Assembly (NCBI GenBank): GCA_035610365.1
Contig: CM069435.1
Coordinates: 92,041,389-92,105,388, forward strand
DNA length: 64,000 nt
Origin: Aquatica leii
Lineage: Eukaryota; Arthropoda; Insecta; Coleoptera; Lampyridae
Direction: 5' to 3'
Part shown: positions 11,976 through 21,863 of the stretch, one piece after another
Layout of the letters: each line of letters begins with the position of its first letter
Position numbering within the stretch: the first letter of the stretch is position 1
Notes under the pieces: generated by a model
Seen by the model: only the letters and a program-made list of their open reading frames with translations
What the model was told of the DNA's origin: nothing
The model's database searches: none
Program-made: the position numbers and the translations under genes

Positions 11976-12209
11976 GTCCACAGTCACGCTGGTACCGCTG
12001 AGTTTTCTGCTAGCAATTATCAAATTGCTTTCAACTCGTTAGTAGCCCAATATGATCAGCCTAACCTATTAATTTGGAAATCCATTATGGCACTAGAGCC
12101 CTTGACAAAGGAATCTGCTTCCAGTCGGAGAAAAGTAAACTACTCTTTTTTCAAGCATCTTACAGCACTCCAATCGCTTTCTACCACACAGCAGTTATTC
12201 AAAACGTGA
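11976..12209 (+). pseudogene. BEL/Pao-type gag fragment
   Basis: An open frame without start codon reads GTAEFSASNYQIAFNSLVAQ, then YDQPNLLI, ALEPLTKESASSRR and FFKHLTALQSL. The order (NY-x-A-x-x-x-L-x-x-YD, then ALxxLTKES-SxxxR, then HLxALxSL) fits BEL/Pao Gag. It is short, isolated and ends in a TGA. No LTR or Pol lies nearby. Confidence 0.55.
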
Positions 12210-12299
12210 ATCATACATGTTACATCGGAAAAATTAGATCCAACTACTTCGCAGCAACTATACGCTACGTTAGATGAGTAGGAGCAACGCAATGCATGG

Positions 12300-13100
12300 A
12301 TCATGCGTTTTGTGTCAAAACCACTACCCTTGTTTTGGTTTACATTTTTGAGTTTTATTCTTATAAAAGTAATTTGAGAAATCACTCTTCTAGTAAGAGA
12401 AGTGGCACCGGTGTGCTAAATTTGTCAGTTTATTTTTGCAAAAGTCCTGGTATTAACGTTTGTTTGAATTCAATTTTTTTTTAAATTACCGTTATGTTGT
12501 ATATTATAATGCGATTTTTAAAATCGTTAACAAATTTAGATTTAAGAACGATTTTATTTCATTATGTAATTAAATTCTCTTAAACATAACGTATGCTTCA
12601 AAGTAAAATATAAATTTATAATACATTTAAAACTTCGTATAAAAACCTTAAACTCTAAAATTCCAAGTTTTTGTATAATGTTTTAAATTTGCTTTTTCTA
12701 ATAACTAAACCTTTTTTTTCTTATCGTTAATTTATGAATCTGTTTATTAGTATATGAACGGTATTTATTTTACACAGCATGTCGCCTTTTCAAGAATTAT
12801 CTGTTTAGTTTAAATTTGTTATGGGGCCTTTTTAAGAAATACTTTACTTTAATTGTGAGAAAATTACGTCATACTTTCTAGTTTCGTTCTTCTAAAAACT
12901 TACGCCATAGTTTTGGTTACAGTGGGGGTTGTTAAAATTTTATAAGTATCGGTGTAAAAATTAATTTGATCAACAGACAAGCAACAGACAAAAGTAAATC
13001 TGCTATAACATAAAAATTTAAAAGAGTCAATGTACTCTATTTTGTTTAAACTTTAACATTATTATTGCTTGTTTTATTCAACCGATAAAAAAAATCTTAT
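12300..13100. other. AT-rich intergenic, nothing recognised
   Basis: Low-complexity A/T sequence without a convincing frame or repeat. Confidence 0.4.
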
Positions 13101-13127
13101 TTTATTTTTTTATTTCCTACACTGTCA

Positions 13128-13568
13128 TCTCAAGGTGTATACCAAATTCCTTGTTCATGTGGTTTAGTCTACATTGGTGAGACCGGTCGTTCCGTCATTA
13201 CTCGCATTTCAGAACATGATCGTTGCATAAGGAAAAGGCATATTTCTAAGTCTGCGGTTGCTGAACATCATTTCACTACAGGTCACAAGATAGATTTTGA
13301 AAACGTTTCGGTAATTGCCAAATCTCCATTCTTTTTTAATAGAAAATTTCGAGAGAGGATAGAAATCATCAAACACCCTAATAACTTCAATCGTGATCAT
13401 GGTTTCGAGCTATCCCCTCTTTGTTTCTCGGTCATTAGTCCTTTATCGAAAACACGCCCTCGTTCAACCGTAACCCAATCAGAGTCGAGCTTAACCAGCC
13501 GTGACTATAGGTACTTCTTCTTTATATACGGAGACTATTTCTTTTTAAGTCACTTCTATGGAGTTTAG
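13128..13568 (+). pseudogene. Penelope-like element C, intact GIY-YIG C-terminal domain
   Basis: About 146 codons stay open: GVYQIPCSCGLVYIGETGR, then ISEHDRCIRK, AEHHFTTGHKIDFENV and RERIEIIKHPNNFNRDHG. These are the GIY, YIG, EH and final E/N blocks of the PLE endonuclease, so the domain itself looks complete, but no reverse transcriptase precedes it. The same family appears on the minus strand at 34346-34995 (AEHHFTTG with DNVSVIAKS). A hammerhead-like motif follows at 13661. Confidence 0.8.
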
Positions 13569-13660
13569 AATCTGGCTTGGTTCACAAGTTGATTACCTAA
13601 CTTTTGAGAAGTGTTTAGTTAGATTTCGGTTGCTTGTTTGAGTTCTTCGATTTCTCTCAC

Positions 13661-13701
13661 GCCCTGATGAAACCCCTTACGAAAGTGGGCAAAACGTTGG
13701 C
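13661..13701 (+). ncRNA. Hammerhead-ribozyme-like motif of PLE C (degenerate)
   Basis: GCC precedes CTGATGA; a CCCC/GGG stem follows, then CAAAACGTT and GGC. GCC/GGC would form stem I and ACGT the very short stem III known from PLE hammerheads. The invariant GAAA appears as CAAA, so cleavage is doubtful. The motif sits about 100 bases after the PLE stop codon, the usual place. A close copy is on the minus strand at about 15270-15340 and another near 15725. Confidence 0.5.
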
Positions 13702-13849
13702 AACTTCGGTTACAACATTGACACGGTCCAAACCCGGAAGACGTTCTTATCTTAGCATAGACTCCGGCCGTGGAAGCCTTCGCTATTATATTTTTGTTTT
13801 GTTTAAGTATGATGTTTAGATATGTCATTACTTCTCAAAGGTAAGTCCC

Positions 13850-14280
13850 ATGAGAATTAAAGCTGCCGGACGAGTTTTTTAGTAAATAAGAACCTAGAAG
13901 CTGAGCCGAGCAATCACTTTTATGTTACGTTTGCTAGACAATTTTACGATAACATCTTTTAGCACATATAGTTCTTCAACTCTTTTTCGGCGTCTTCTAT
14001 AACGTGTATATATATGTTTTTGGTTGGCAACTAAGTAATTGCTAATTTCACTTATAGAATGCTTTTGACTATCTTTTGTTATGACTTTTATCAACACTAT
14101 AATTTTTTGGTCATGTTTTAGCTGTCACTTGCGCGTATTTTTGTTAATATTAGTTCGACATCAATTTTAATATGGAGTGCATAAATGTAATTTTTTGTCA
14201 TATTTTATTCTTTTGTTTTAATACAAGAAAGAACGCAACGCAAATTACCTAAAAGTTACGTGTAGTGTATCGCTGAGGTA
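13850..14280. other. Intergenic, nothing recognised
   Basis: No convincing frame. The minus-strand frame at 13894-14097 has an odd Arg-rich run but no family resemblance. Confidence 0.35.
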
Positions 14281-14289
14281 GCCATGAAA

Positions 14290-14850
14290 GATGTCAAAAT
14301 TAATTTGATGGTTCTTTTAACTAAAGATGACCAACGTTCAGGTTGTGTTTGATGATGACTAAATCAAAGCCATAATCGAGTAGAATTTTTATGTATGTTT
14401 AGGCATGATGAGCCACCACAAACCACTTTTAGCTAATATCCACCTAAAGAAGATTTTTCTGTCAGTTTGGCGGAATCGGAAAGGCCTATAGTATTGCATC
14501 TAAAGAACCAAACAATCAGCTCAATTGTGTACTGTCAACAACTGGACAAATTAAACTCAAAGCGTAATTTTTCACCAGGATAACGTTAGACCGCATACAT
14601 TTATGGTCACTTACTAAAAATTATTGGAGCTTGATTGGGAACTGATGTTATATGCATGATATAGTCCTGACCTGGCCCCATCAAATGACTGTTGAATCTT
14701 TGCAAAACTTCTTAAATTGTAAAATTTTCAATATGATGACGCTGTGAAATAGCACTTGTTTCAATTTTATGCCGATAAAGGCTAAAAGTTTAACGAACGT
14801 AGAATTATAAAGATGTCAAAAATATGGCAGCATTGCACAAAATAGAAACT
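14290..14850 (+). pseudogene. Mariner-type transposase, heavily decayed
   Basis: Across several frames the order of mariner transposase motifs can be read: DEPPQTT, then NQTI-type and VYCQQLDKLNSK, then a decayed version of the conserved H-Q-D-N-A-R-P-H block, K-LLEL-WE, a PDLAPS-like block and SLQNFLN. These include the region around the second and third catalytic Asp. Stops and indels are frequent and no terminal repeats were found. Confidence 0.7.
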
Positions 14851-15261
14851 ATGTCATTGATTAAAGTTTATACTTTGTATTAAAAAAAAACTATTTTGTT
14901 TGTATTTCTATACCAACCTAACTAATCAATCTATTTTTATAAGTGATACTTCATTTTTTAGGAGGCGTTTTGCATAGGCAAGTTTACGTGGTAATCTGAC
15001 GCTGATTAACTGCATTAAATAAAAAAAATTCTAGAAAAGCTTATTTTTACATATAAGCTTTAATACTAGTTTTTTATGAGACGATACAAATATTAAACTT
15101 TTAGACAGTTACTTAATATTCGAAGCTTCTATGTTGTAATAAATTTAAAATTGTTTATAAATTAATTTCTTTTTAAAAACGTAGAATTTAATTATAAAAC
15201 TTGTTTAAAAACAAAGTTTTAGCTCTTTGAAGACTTCCACTGTCGAAGTAAAAATCTTATC

Positions 15262-15470
15262 TAGATTTGGACCGTGTTAATGCTGTAAGCGAAGTTGCCA
15301 ACGTTTTGACCACTTTTGTAACGGGTTTCATCGGGACATGAAAAACCACAAGTCACAACATAGATGTTGATAATGTTTCGGTGATTTTCATTCTTCTTCA
15401 ATAAGAAAATCTGAGAAAACATAAAAAACCACATTAACTTCAATTGTGACAATTCCTTTTTAGTTCTCGA
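15262..15470. repeat. Rearranged PLE piece: inverted ribozyme region joined to a GIY-YIG tail
   Basis: 15270-15340 is the reverse complement of the ribozyme region at 13661-13730 (GTTGCCAACGTTTTGACCAC and flanks). Directly after it, on the plus strand, comes a decayed PLE tail reading SHNIDVDNVSVI. The two parts are in opposite orientation, so the locus is rearranged. Confidence 0.6.
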
Positions 15471-15479
15471 TTAGTCGTC

Positions 15480-15815
15480 TATCAAAAGCAATCAAAGGTA
15501 CGTGACGATACGTCTTCTTTATACAGAGACTAGTTTTTCTTAAGTCACTTCTGTAGAGTTTAGAAACTGACTAGCTTTGTTAGATTGTTTGTTTCTTCAA
15601 GCTTATCAATTTCTTACTTGTTTAGAAGTTTAGAATGTGACTTGGTTTACAATTTGATTACCTAATTTTCTAGAGATTCTTAATTAGGTTTTAGTTGCTT
15701 GCTAGAGTTTTTCGCTTTCTTTCACGCTCTGATAAAGTCTTTTATAAAAATGAGAGAAACATTGGGAGTTTCGGTCACAACATTAACATGGTACAAACCC
15801 TAAAAAAGTTTTTTT
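15480..15815 (+). repeat. PLE 3' untranslated region with decayed hammerhead
   Basis: Matches the sequence between the stop of PLE C and its ribozyme, with partial direct duplication (GAGTTTAGAA, ATTTGATTACCTAA and related phrases occur twice). At 15725-15767 CTGATAA and GAGAGAAACATTGG occupy the positions of the hammerhead core; several essential bases are changed. Confidence 0.5.
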
Positions 15816-15844
15816 TTACATTTACGTTGGCTGAATAATCACTT

Positions 15845-15884
15845 GTGTGTATAACTAATTATACAAATAATTAGTTATACACAC
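15845..15884. repeat. Perfect 18-bp hairpin
   Basis: GTGTGTATAACTAATTAT, a 4-base ACAA loop, then its exact reverse complement. No gene is attached. Confidence 0.85.
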
Positions 15885-16636
15885 GAGTAGTATCGTGTTT
15901 TAAATATCACTAAACATTTTTTTAAATAAATAACACACGTTGATATCATTAACACGCTAGTTAATTAAAATTAAAAGTAAAATAAAATACCAAATTTGTT
16001 ATTTAAAAATATCTACATGTATTCATCAAATTAAAACTTAAAATCAAATAAAAAGACCAATTTACTACTTAGCTAAATGACGATATGTAATATTAAAACT
16101 GATACTAAGTGCTTGAAAGATACTATTTGGAAAGAACTTGAAAACTGTTGTTGCATCGTGTTGAAAACTAAATCGTATTTGTGATGTTTTAAGTTTTGAA
16201 TGGTTTCTGTTTAAAGTGGCCGTTTTGAAGTGTGTAAAAAATGTCGGATCTTAGACTCTAATCTTTGACGTGCCAAAAGCACAAGATAAATAAACATTTA
16301 TCAAAGAAGACAAATAAATAATCTGCAAAGTAACCAGTAGAAGTTGTGTGCAAAGAAAATGACTTCCACCTCCACCAACACAAGTAAAGAAATTGACAAA
16401 TCTATAAAGTATTTTTTTTAATTTCTTGGTTCGGATTAGTAAATACAAATAATAATAACGGTGTTTGTTACAGGTTTCTAGTTGGAAAGAAAAATAAAAA
16501 TATGAGAGTGCCATACCTGTTTAGACGTTACTGGAATAATCTTGTCCGGATAACACAAAATAGCGTTATAATCCACAAAAAAAAATACACAAAATTTTAT
16601 AGTATAAAAATAAGAAAAACCGCCAGGAAATTTAAT
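15885..16636. other. AT-rich intergenic, nothing recognised
   Basis: Flank of Gypsy-1. The minus-strand frame at 16251-16514 is low complexity and matches no family I know. Confidence 0.4.
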
Positions 16637-16640
16637 ATAT

Positions 16641-16819
16641 TGTTGCGTATTTATTTATTTAAAAACTAATTTATTTAAAACGACTAAAATACGTTTACTT
16701 ATTCTAGAAATATGTACACTTTTAAATTAACCGAACTAATAAAATCTAATATCTTCTACAAGATGGATAACAGCTTCTAGAAGGCTCTTGCATTTGCAAA
16801 TAATTTCTAGAACGTTTCA
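16641..16819 (-). repeat. Gypsy-1 3' LTR, internally deleted
   Basis: 179 bases. Both edges match the 458-base 5' LTR, but about 279 bases between TCTAAT and ATCTTCTA are missing. It contains TTCTAGAA at 16702, 16775 and 16805. Confidence 0.9.
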
Positions 16820-16832
16820 CTGCCCCCTTCTT
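16820..16832 (-). promoter_or_regulatory. Gypsy-1 polypurine tract
   Basis: AGAAGGGGGCAG on the minus strand directly before the 3' LTR, which starts TGAAACG. This is the expected plus-strand primer position. Confidence 0.8.
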
Positions 16833-16904
16833 AGGACTGTTCTGTCCCAGAACAGGAGACTGGATGCGACACCGGTAAAAGGGATCGTGGCGATAGCGGC
16901 AGCT

Positions 16905-17918
16905 TCATCCATTTCGGCAACTTTCTTGACCATAAAAGTAACAGTCAATGGACTTTTCCTGACCCAATATTCTCCTTGGTTGGTAACTACAGACCAACAC
17001 TTGAACGCCTGTTCCTCGGAAGACGACCTCCAACATGTTTCGAACTGTCCTCCAATTCAGTTGATCTGAGCCACAACCAAGCTTGAGTACTGCTAATTTC
17101 TTAACATGACGGAACTCCATTTCTCTCTTGAGACTCCATAATGTTCGCCACAGGTCTTTGTATAACGGTTTGACACGTGAGTATTTCTTGGTGACCAGAT
17201 AGAAAACGAAGCGTCCGTCACCACGTAGTCCTAAAACTTTTCCGACTGCCGGTTGCTGTCTTCGTAATTCATCTAGCTGCCCAAACTTTTTTTTAAACAC
17301 GACTACAACCCCTTTGGACATGTCAAGATCCTCGCTCACGCAATGTGCGATGGCGTAATCTTTTTGTGTCTGGAACAGATCTTGTTGTTCCTCGGTGGTA
17401 ACTCCGAACCTAGCTTTTCCAGAACCTCCGTATAAGTTTATAAACTTCTCGAACTCCATTTCTTCGATTGGATTCCTGGTTCTCCTACTTATTACTCTGG
17501 TTCGGACCTGAACTTGCGTATTGTGGTTATCGCCAGCAAACGGGGCTAGACGATCGACGTGAACCACTTTTGGCTTGCCTCTGGGCGGTTTTCGGATGCG
17601 ATATATGACGTCGTTAATACGCTGCACGACTTCATAGGGGCCCTCCCATTGCCTTTTCAGCTTTGGCGACAAACCACGTCTCCTTTGAGGATTATACAAC
17701 CAGACCATATCGCCAGGTTGAAACCCACCATTTTGCGCCTTGACGTCATATCTTGTTTTCATCCTGTCGCTGGTAATTTGTGTGTTTTTACGGACTTCTT
17801 CATGTACTTCGTCTAGCCTTTTGGCCAGCTTGCTGACGTAATCTTCTCCAGCAACTTCTTCTTCCAGTCTTCGTCCAAATTGAAGATCGCATGGTAATCG
17901 TATTTCACGACCGAGCAT
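16905..17918 (-). CDS. Gypsy-1 Pol C-terminus: integrase GPY/F domain fused to an OARD1/Poa1-like macro domain
   Basis: One continuous frame of 337 codons. Residues 1-20 are the end of the integrase core. Residues 68-125 hold the C-terminal integrase domain with WEGPYEV at 91-97 and VVHVDRLAPF. After a linker, residues about 183-312 match the macrodomain of OARD1/Poa1p: AIAHCVSEDLDMSKG, FKKKFG, RDG-like GDGRFVFYLVTKK, KPLY, LGCGSDQLNW and a final VF. The Lys of VTKK and the Asp of GCGSD sit where OARD1 has its catalytic Lys and Asp (family knowledge). The glycine-rich ligand loops are recognisable, although M-G-K-G reads M-S-K-G and the usual P-R-I-G-C-G reads L-K-L-G-C-G. The role in the element is unknown; removal or binding of ADP-ribose on host proteins is possible. 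Upstream it is one frameshift away from the integrase core. Confidence 0.85.
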   Translation of the reverse strand: MLGREIRLPCDLQFGRRLEEEVAGEDYVSKLAKRLDEVHEEVRKNTQITSDRMKTRYDVKAQNGGFQPGDMVWLYNPQRRRGLSPKLKRQWEGPYEVVQRINDVIYRIRKPPRGKPKVVHVDRLAPFAGDNHNTQVQVRTRVISRRTRNPIEEMEFEKFINLYGGSGKARFGVTTEEQQDLFQTQKDYAIAHCVSEDLDMSKGVVVVFKKKFGQLDELRRQQPAVGKVLGLRGDGRFVFYLVTKKYSRVKPLYKDLWRTLWSLKREMEFRHVKKLAVLKLGCGSDQLNWRTVRNMLEVVFRGTGVQVLVCSYQPRRILGQEKSIDCYFYGQESCRNG

Positions 17919-18670
17919 GACACAGGATGGCGCTTGGCCTGTGACTTGTGAACGGATAATCGGTATGCCATTAAGAAAATGTGCAAATACTGATCCCAGT
18001 CTCTTTGGTGTTCGGGCACTACCTTGGCTAAGTACTTGCCCATTTTTCGATTCATCCGTTCAACCATGCCATCAGATTGAAGATGGAGAGACGTTGTCCT
18101 AGTTTTCTTAATTCCTATTAGTCGGCAAACTTCTTGAAACAGCCCAGACTCAAAATTGCGGCCTTGATCGGAGTGTAATTCCAACGGAACTCCAAACCGG
18201 CAGAAAAACTCCTTTACTAATACGTCTACGACTGTAGCTGCTTCCTGATTGGGTATGGCGTCAGCCTCCGTCCATTTCGTGAAATAATCCATCGCCACCA
18301 GGATGTATTTATTTCCCGAATCGAATTCTGGAAACGGCCCTGCGATGTCAATCGCTACTCTTTCCAAAGGGCTTCCTACGTTGTATTGTTTCATGGGTGC
18401 TTTGCTCTTTCTCGCTGGACCATTTCCTGAAGCGCAGACTATGCATTTACGGCACCATTTCATGACGTTCTTTTTGCAGTTCATTCAGTAGAATCGTTCT
18501 CGCACTTTACCCAACGTCTTCTTAATGCCAAAGTGTCCTCCTGATGTCCCATCGTAGAGAAGCTTCAACACTTCTGTCACCCTGCTCTTCGGCACTACCA
18601 GCTGTAGTCTGTTTTTCGTGCCCTCGGCACTTTCTAGGGATCGCTTAAGTAGACCGTCTTCTACTATCAA
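17813..18670 (-). pseudogene. Gypsy-1 integrase: zinc-binding and catalytic core
   Basis: Starts with a LVVPKSRVTEVLKLLYDGTS segment and GHFGIKKTL, then after one stop codon a CRKCIVCA pair; together these form the HHCC zinc domain. The rve core follows: AIDIAGPFPE (first Asp), FTKWTEA, ELHSDQGRNFES (second Asp) and HLQSDGMVERMNR (Glu). An in-frame stop separates the two parts near 18485 and a frameshift near 17830 leads into the macro-domain frame. All catalytic residues are readable. Confidence 0.85.
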
Positions 18671-18679
18671 GGAGTCCCA

Positions 18680-19336
18680 CTACGCCCAGTACGCTTTGAT
18701 ATTTCTGTCCAAAGCACTCACTTCTTCCCAGGTTAGTCGTCGGCCGCTTTCTTTCCAGTCCAGGAGTAGTCTTATTTCAGGATCGTATTCTTGATCGCGA
18801 CGTAACTGCTCAGGTTCCCACTCATCATCAACCATAGCAGTTCTCTGGAGGCATTCGACTTTTTCTTCCAGTCGCGAACAATGGCTGCAGTCCGCCGGAC
18901 ATGGTCTTCTGGACAAGGCATCAGCGTTCCGATGACTGCTTCCGGCTCGGTGTTCTGTGTCATAGTCATACTCTTGCAGTCTCTCGATCCATCTTACTAC
19001 TTGTCCTTCTGGTTTACGGAACTGCAGTAGCCATTTTAAAGCGGCGTGGTCTGTTCTCAGTAAAAATTTTCGTCTATGCAAATACTTGTAGAAATGTTCG
19101 ATGGACTTAACGACTGCTAACAGCTCCCTCCTAGTCATGCAATAATTTCTTTCTGACCTAGACAAAGCCTTGCTAAAGTACGCGATAACCTTTTCTTGTC
19201 AATCTTGAACCTGCGAAAGGACCGCGCCTATGGCCAGATTGCTTGCGTCTGTATTCAAAACAAATTTTCCATCTTCCCTTGGATAACTCAGAATCGGCGA
19301 AGTGACTAGGGCTTGTTTTAGTTGATTAAAAGAATT
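18680..19336 (-). pseudogene. Gypsy-1 RNase H and connection to integrase
   Basis: Begins as a decayed NTDASNLAIGAVLSQ block (first RNase H Asp) followed by an in-frame stop. It then reads SRSERNYCMTRRELLAVV (Glu), LLRTDHAALKWL (Asp) and HRAGSSHRNADALSRRPC, the usual end of Gypsy RNase H. Residues after that carry a CSHC-like Cys/His cluster and an acidic linker. A stop separates it from the integrase frame. Confidence 0.85.
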
Positions 19337-19384
19337 CGCAGTCTTCATTCAATCTAAATTCTGCTTTTTCTTCGGTTAATTTTG

Positions 19385-19702
19385 TCAATGGTGTAGCGTA
19401 TCGTCAATTCTGGGTAAAGGGTAGCTGTCCTTTTTGGTCACGTCGTTGAGCTGCCTGTAGTCTACGCAAAACCTCGTTGATCCATCCTTCTTCTTTACGA
19501 GTACCACTGGGGATGCCCATGGACTATTTAAAGGTTCAATCACGCCTTCTCTCTCCATATCCGTAATTATTTGTTCGGCTTCTTCTCTTTTCGCCAAAGG
19601 AAGTCTGCGTGGATGTTGTCGTATCGGCCGAGCGTCTCCGGTATTAATTTTATGTTTCACCACGTTAGTTCTTTCTTTGGAGTCACTCTCCAGCGCGAAC
19701 AC
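19385..19702 (-). pseudogene. Gypsy-1 reverse transcriptase, fingers only
   Basis: Reads [54 protein letters not shown] and [10 protein letters not shown]. The frame then jumps straight to sequence just before RNase H. The palm with the LDLKSGYW and YLDD blocks and the thumb are absent, so this copy cannot reverse transcribe itself. Confidence 0.85.
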
Positions 19703-19708
19703 ATCTTG

Positions 19709-20278
19709 CTACTCTTGGATCAACACTTTAACTTTAGCCAGCTGGTATTGACTGAGGTTTTGGCATTTGGTGGTAAGAATGTTCAATAGATGTTGTGGAC
19801 ACTTCTTCGGCGACGTATCTTCGTTCGACTTCACGCATCTCACAATTTGTGATACTGACGTGGATTGGCCTACCACGGTCTTCTTTTTCAACGTTACAGG
19901 ATCTGAGTTAATGTTTAAGATCCTTACTGGGATCGTGTTCTTTACTCGTACTAAAGTTCTGCCAACGAGTAGTCCTTTTTCAACTAAACCGCCCTCCATT
20001 GGTTTAAACGCGCGTATGTAGCCTTCCCGGAGATTTCCATCCAGGCGTGCCATCACCACACTTTCAGTCCTTGCAGGCAGAGTCACGTCTTCACTCAATA
20101 AGACTCGCACGGCTGCCTTCTCTGACGAATGGAAAGGAATTTCTTCATTGTCGATCTTCAGGACATCGTTCTTCATATCTAAATGGAACCCATACTTCTT
20201 TATCACGTCCATTCTCAGGATAACTTCTTCCGTGATGTCGGCTACCAGTACTTGATGGTCGAGTACTCCATTTCCCAA
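19709..20278 (-). pseudogene. Gypsy-1 protease C-terminal half and linker
   Basis: Reads HQVLVADITEEVILRMDVIK, the flap-distal end of Gypsy aspartic proteases (usually ILGMD), followed by a long linker that leads to RT. The DTGA active-site block would lie upstream, near 20300-20350, where the frame is disturbed. Confidence 0.7.
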
Positions 20279-20368
20279 ACCAATGGTTACTGTGACATGT
20301 CCGTTACTTTGACATGTCTCTAGGCGATGCCATTTGGATTGTAATCTCCGGAGTCTGACTAGATAAGA

Positions 20369-21553
20369 TTAGTTTTGTCTCTTTTGCTCGCCTCGTTCCA
20401 AATTATCGAGTGCTCTTCTTGTCCTCTTCTTAGGTTTAGTACGATGCCGTCGTACATGGCCTATTTCATCGCAGTTCAAAGCTGTCACTCCTCTTTCCCG
20501 AAGTATTCGTCGCGCTATCTCCTCGATGATTTCCAGTGTCTGCGCGGGTACTTTTGTAGCACAGCAGAGTCTATGACCATCTCGTTGCGTTGCTTGTTTT
20601 GCTGCTTCAAACTCCAAAGCATGCACCAAAGCGTCATCCAATGTCTTCGGTCGAGCTAACCGGAGAGTCTGCTGCGTTTCGTTGTCTCGGAGGCCGTCTA
20701 TGAAGGTTTGAATAGCCAAATGCTCCAAGAAGGTATCTGGTGCTGTAGGATACGCAAGCCGTGTTAATCTGGCGATGTCAGCCTCAAACTCTTGAAGACT
20801 TTTGGCAGCTTTTTGAACCCGACTTTTAATTTGAGCTTGATAGACTTGTTAAAGATGAGCATCTCCATATCTCATTTCTAAACGTGAAATTAAAAGTTCG
20901 TAATTTTCTTGTAGGTGGTGAGGTACAGTTTGTAAAATCCAAGCGCTTACCCACGTAAGGACACTATTAAAGACGTCGCTTTCAGTTTGTTGCTCCAACT
21001 ATTAACTGTAATTGCGGCTTCAAACTGCTTGTAGTAGGTTGACTATGGAACTTTACCATCAAAATTCGATGGTACAACTTTGAACTTGTGAGTGTTTTCT
21101 TCTCGATGGTCCATTATTAAATCTTCACTCGTGGCGCTTCCTTCACCGTGACAATTCATTTGGGTCATTCTTTCTTCAAGCAGTTGTATTCTTTCTCTCA
21201 ATTTTTTGTCTAGCTTGTCTTCTATGGTTCTTGAATTTTCTTTTAACTTCTCTTCTAATGTCTTGTACTTCTTCTATTATGTCATTCACAGAATCGCAAA
21301 TTTCTTCTTTTAAGTTTAACATGTCTGCTTGGGTTTCCTCTTGAACAATTTTAATTTGATTTTCTATGCTCGTTCGTATTTCTTCTTTTCAACTTCTAGA
21401 ATTTTCCAACAACTTTTTTTCCATTTTTCTAGAATTTTCTTCCATTTTCTGAGAATGTTCGGAGAGTTTTTCTTGGATATTTTTATTCATCGATTCGAGA
21501 ATTTCAAATATTTTTGAATCCATTTTCACTTTTTGCAAACGCGTCACCGGCAT
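20369..21553 (-). pseudogene. Gypsy-1 gag, broken
   Basis: Starts MPVTRLQKVKMDSKIFEILE, then a Lys/Glu coiled-coil region (residues about 10-55) interrupted by stops. The middle is in several frames. The last open part (20369-20728) reads AIQTFIDGLRDNETQQTLRL and ALVHALEFEAAK, typical Ty3/Gypsy capsid, and ends in a damaged zinc knuckle (NCDEIGHVRRH with the first and last Cys lost). Confidence 0.75.
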
Positions 21554-21844
21554 AAATTTAAATATAACACGAATATAAAGTTTAAATACACTACTTTTTA
21601 AAATGCAGTTTTTATATAACACAAAATTTAATAACTATCGACTTATTAATATTAAACCACTAGTGTACGGAAACGAATTTAATTAATATCGCGATCACGC
21701 ACTTGTTAAAAGAAAAAGTTTAATAAACACTATTTTATACTTTATAAATAAACACGCGTATCGCAAAATTAACAGTTATTTACGCTATTAATTACGAGAG
21801 CGATATTAGATTACTTAATGGTATTTACACTAATAAAAATCGCG

Positions 21845-21862
21845 AACCCGACACCGACACCA
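21845..21862 (-). promoter_or_regulatory. Gypsy-1 primer binding site
   Basis: In the minus direction TGGTGTCGGTGTCGGGTT starts one base after the 5' LTR. Its complement ends in ACCA like a tRNA 3' end. The exact tRNA was not identified. Confidence 0.65.
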
Positions 21863-21863
21863 C

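Noticed and set aside
16788..17816. Plus-strand frames across Gypsy-1
   Set aside because: They are antisense shadows of the integrase and macro-domain frame.
21841..21863. Possible tRNA gene end (CGACACCGACACCA)
   Set aside because: It is the complement of the Gypsy-1 primer site beside the LTR; no tRNA body precedes it.
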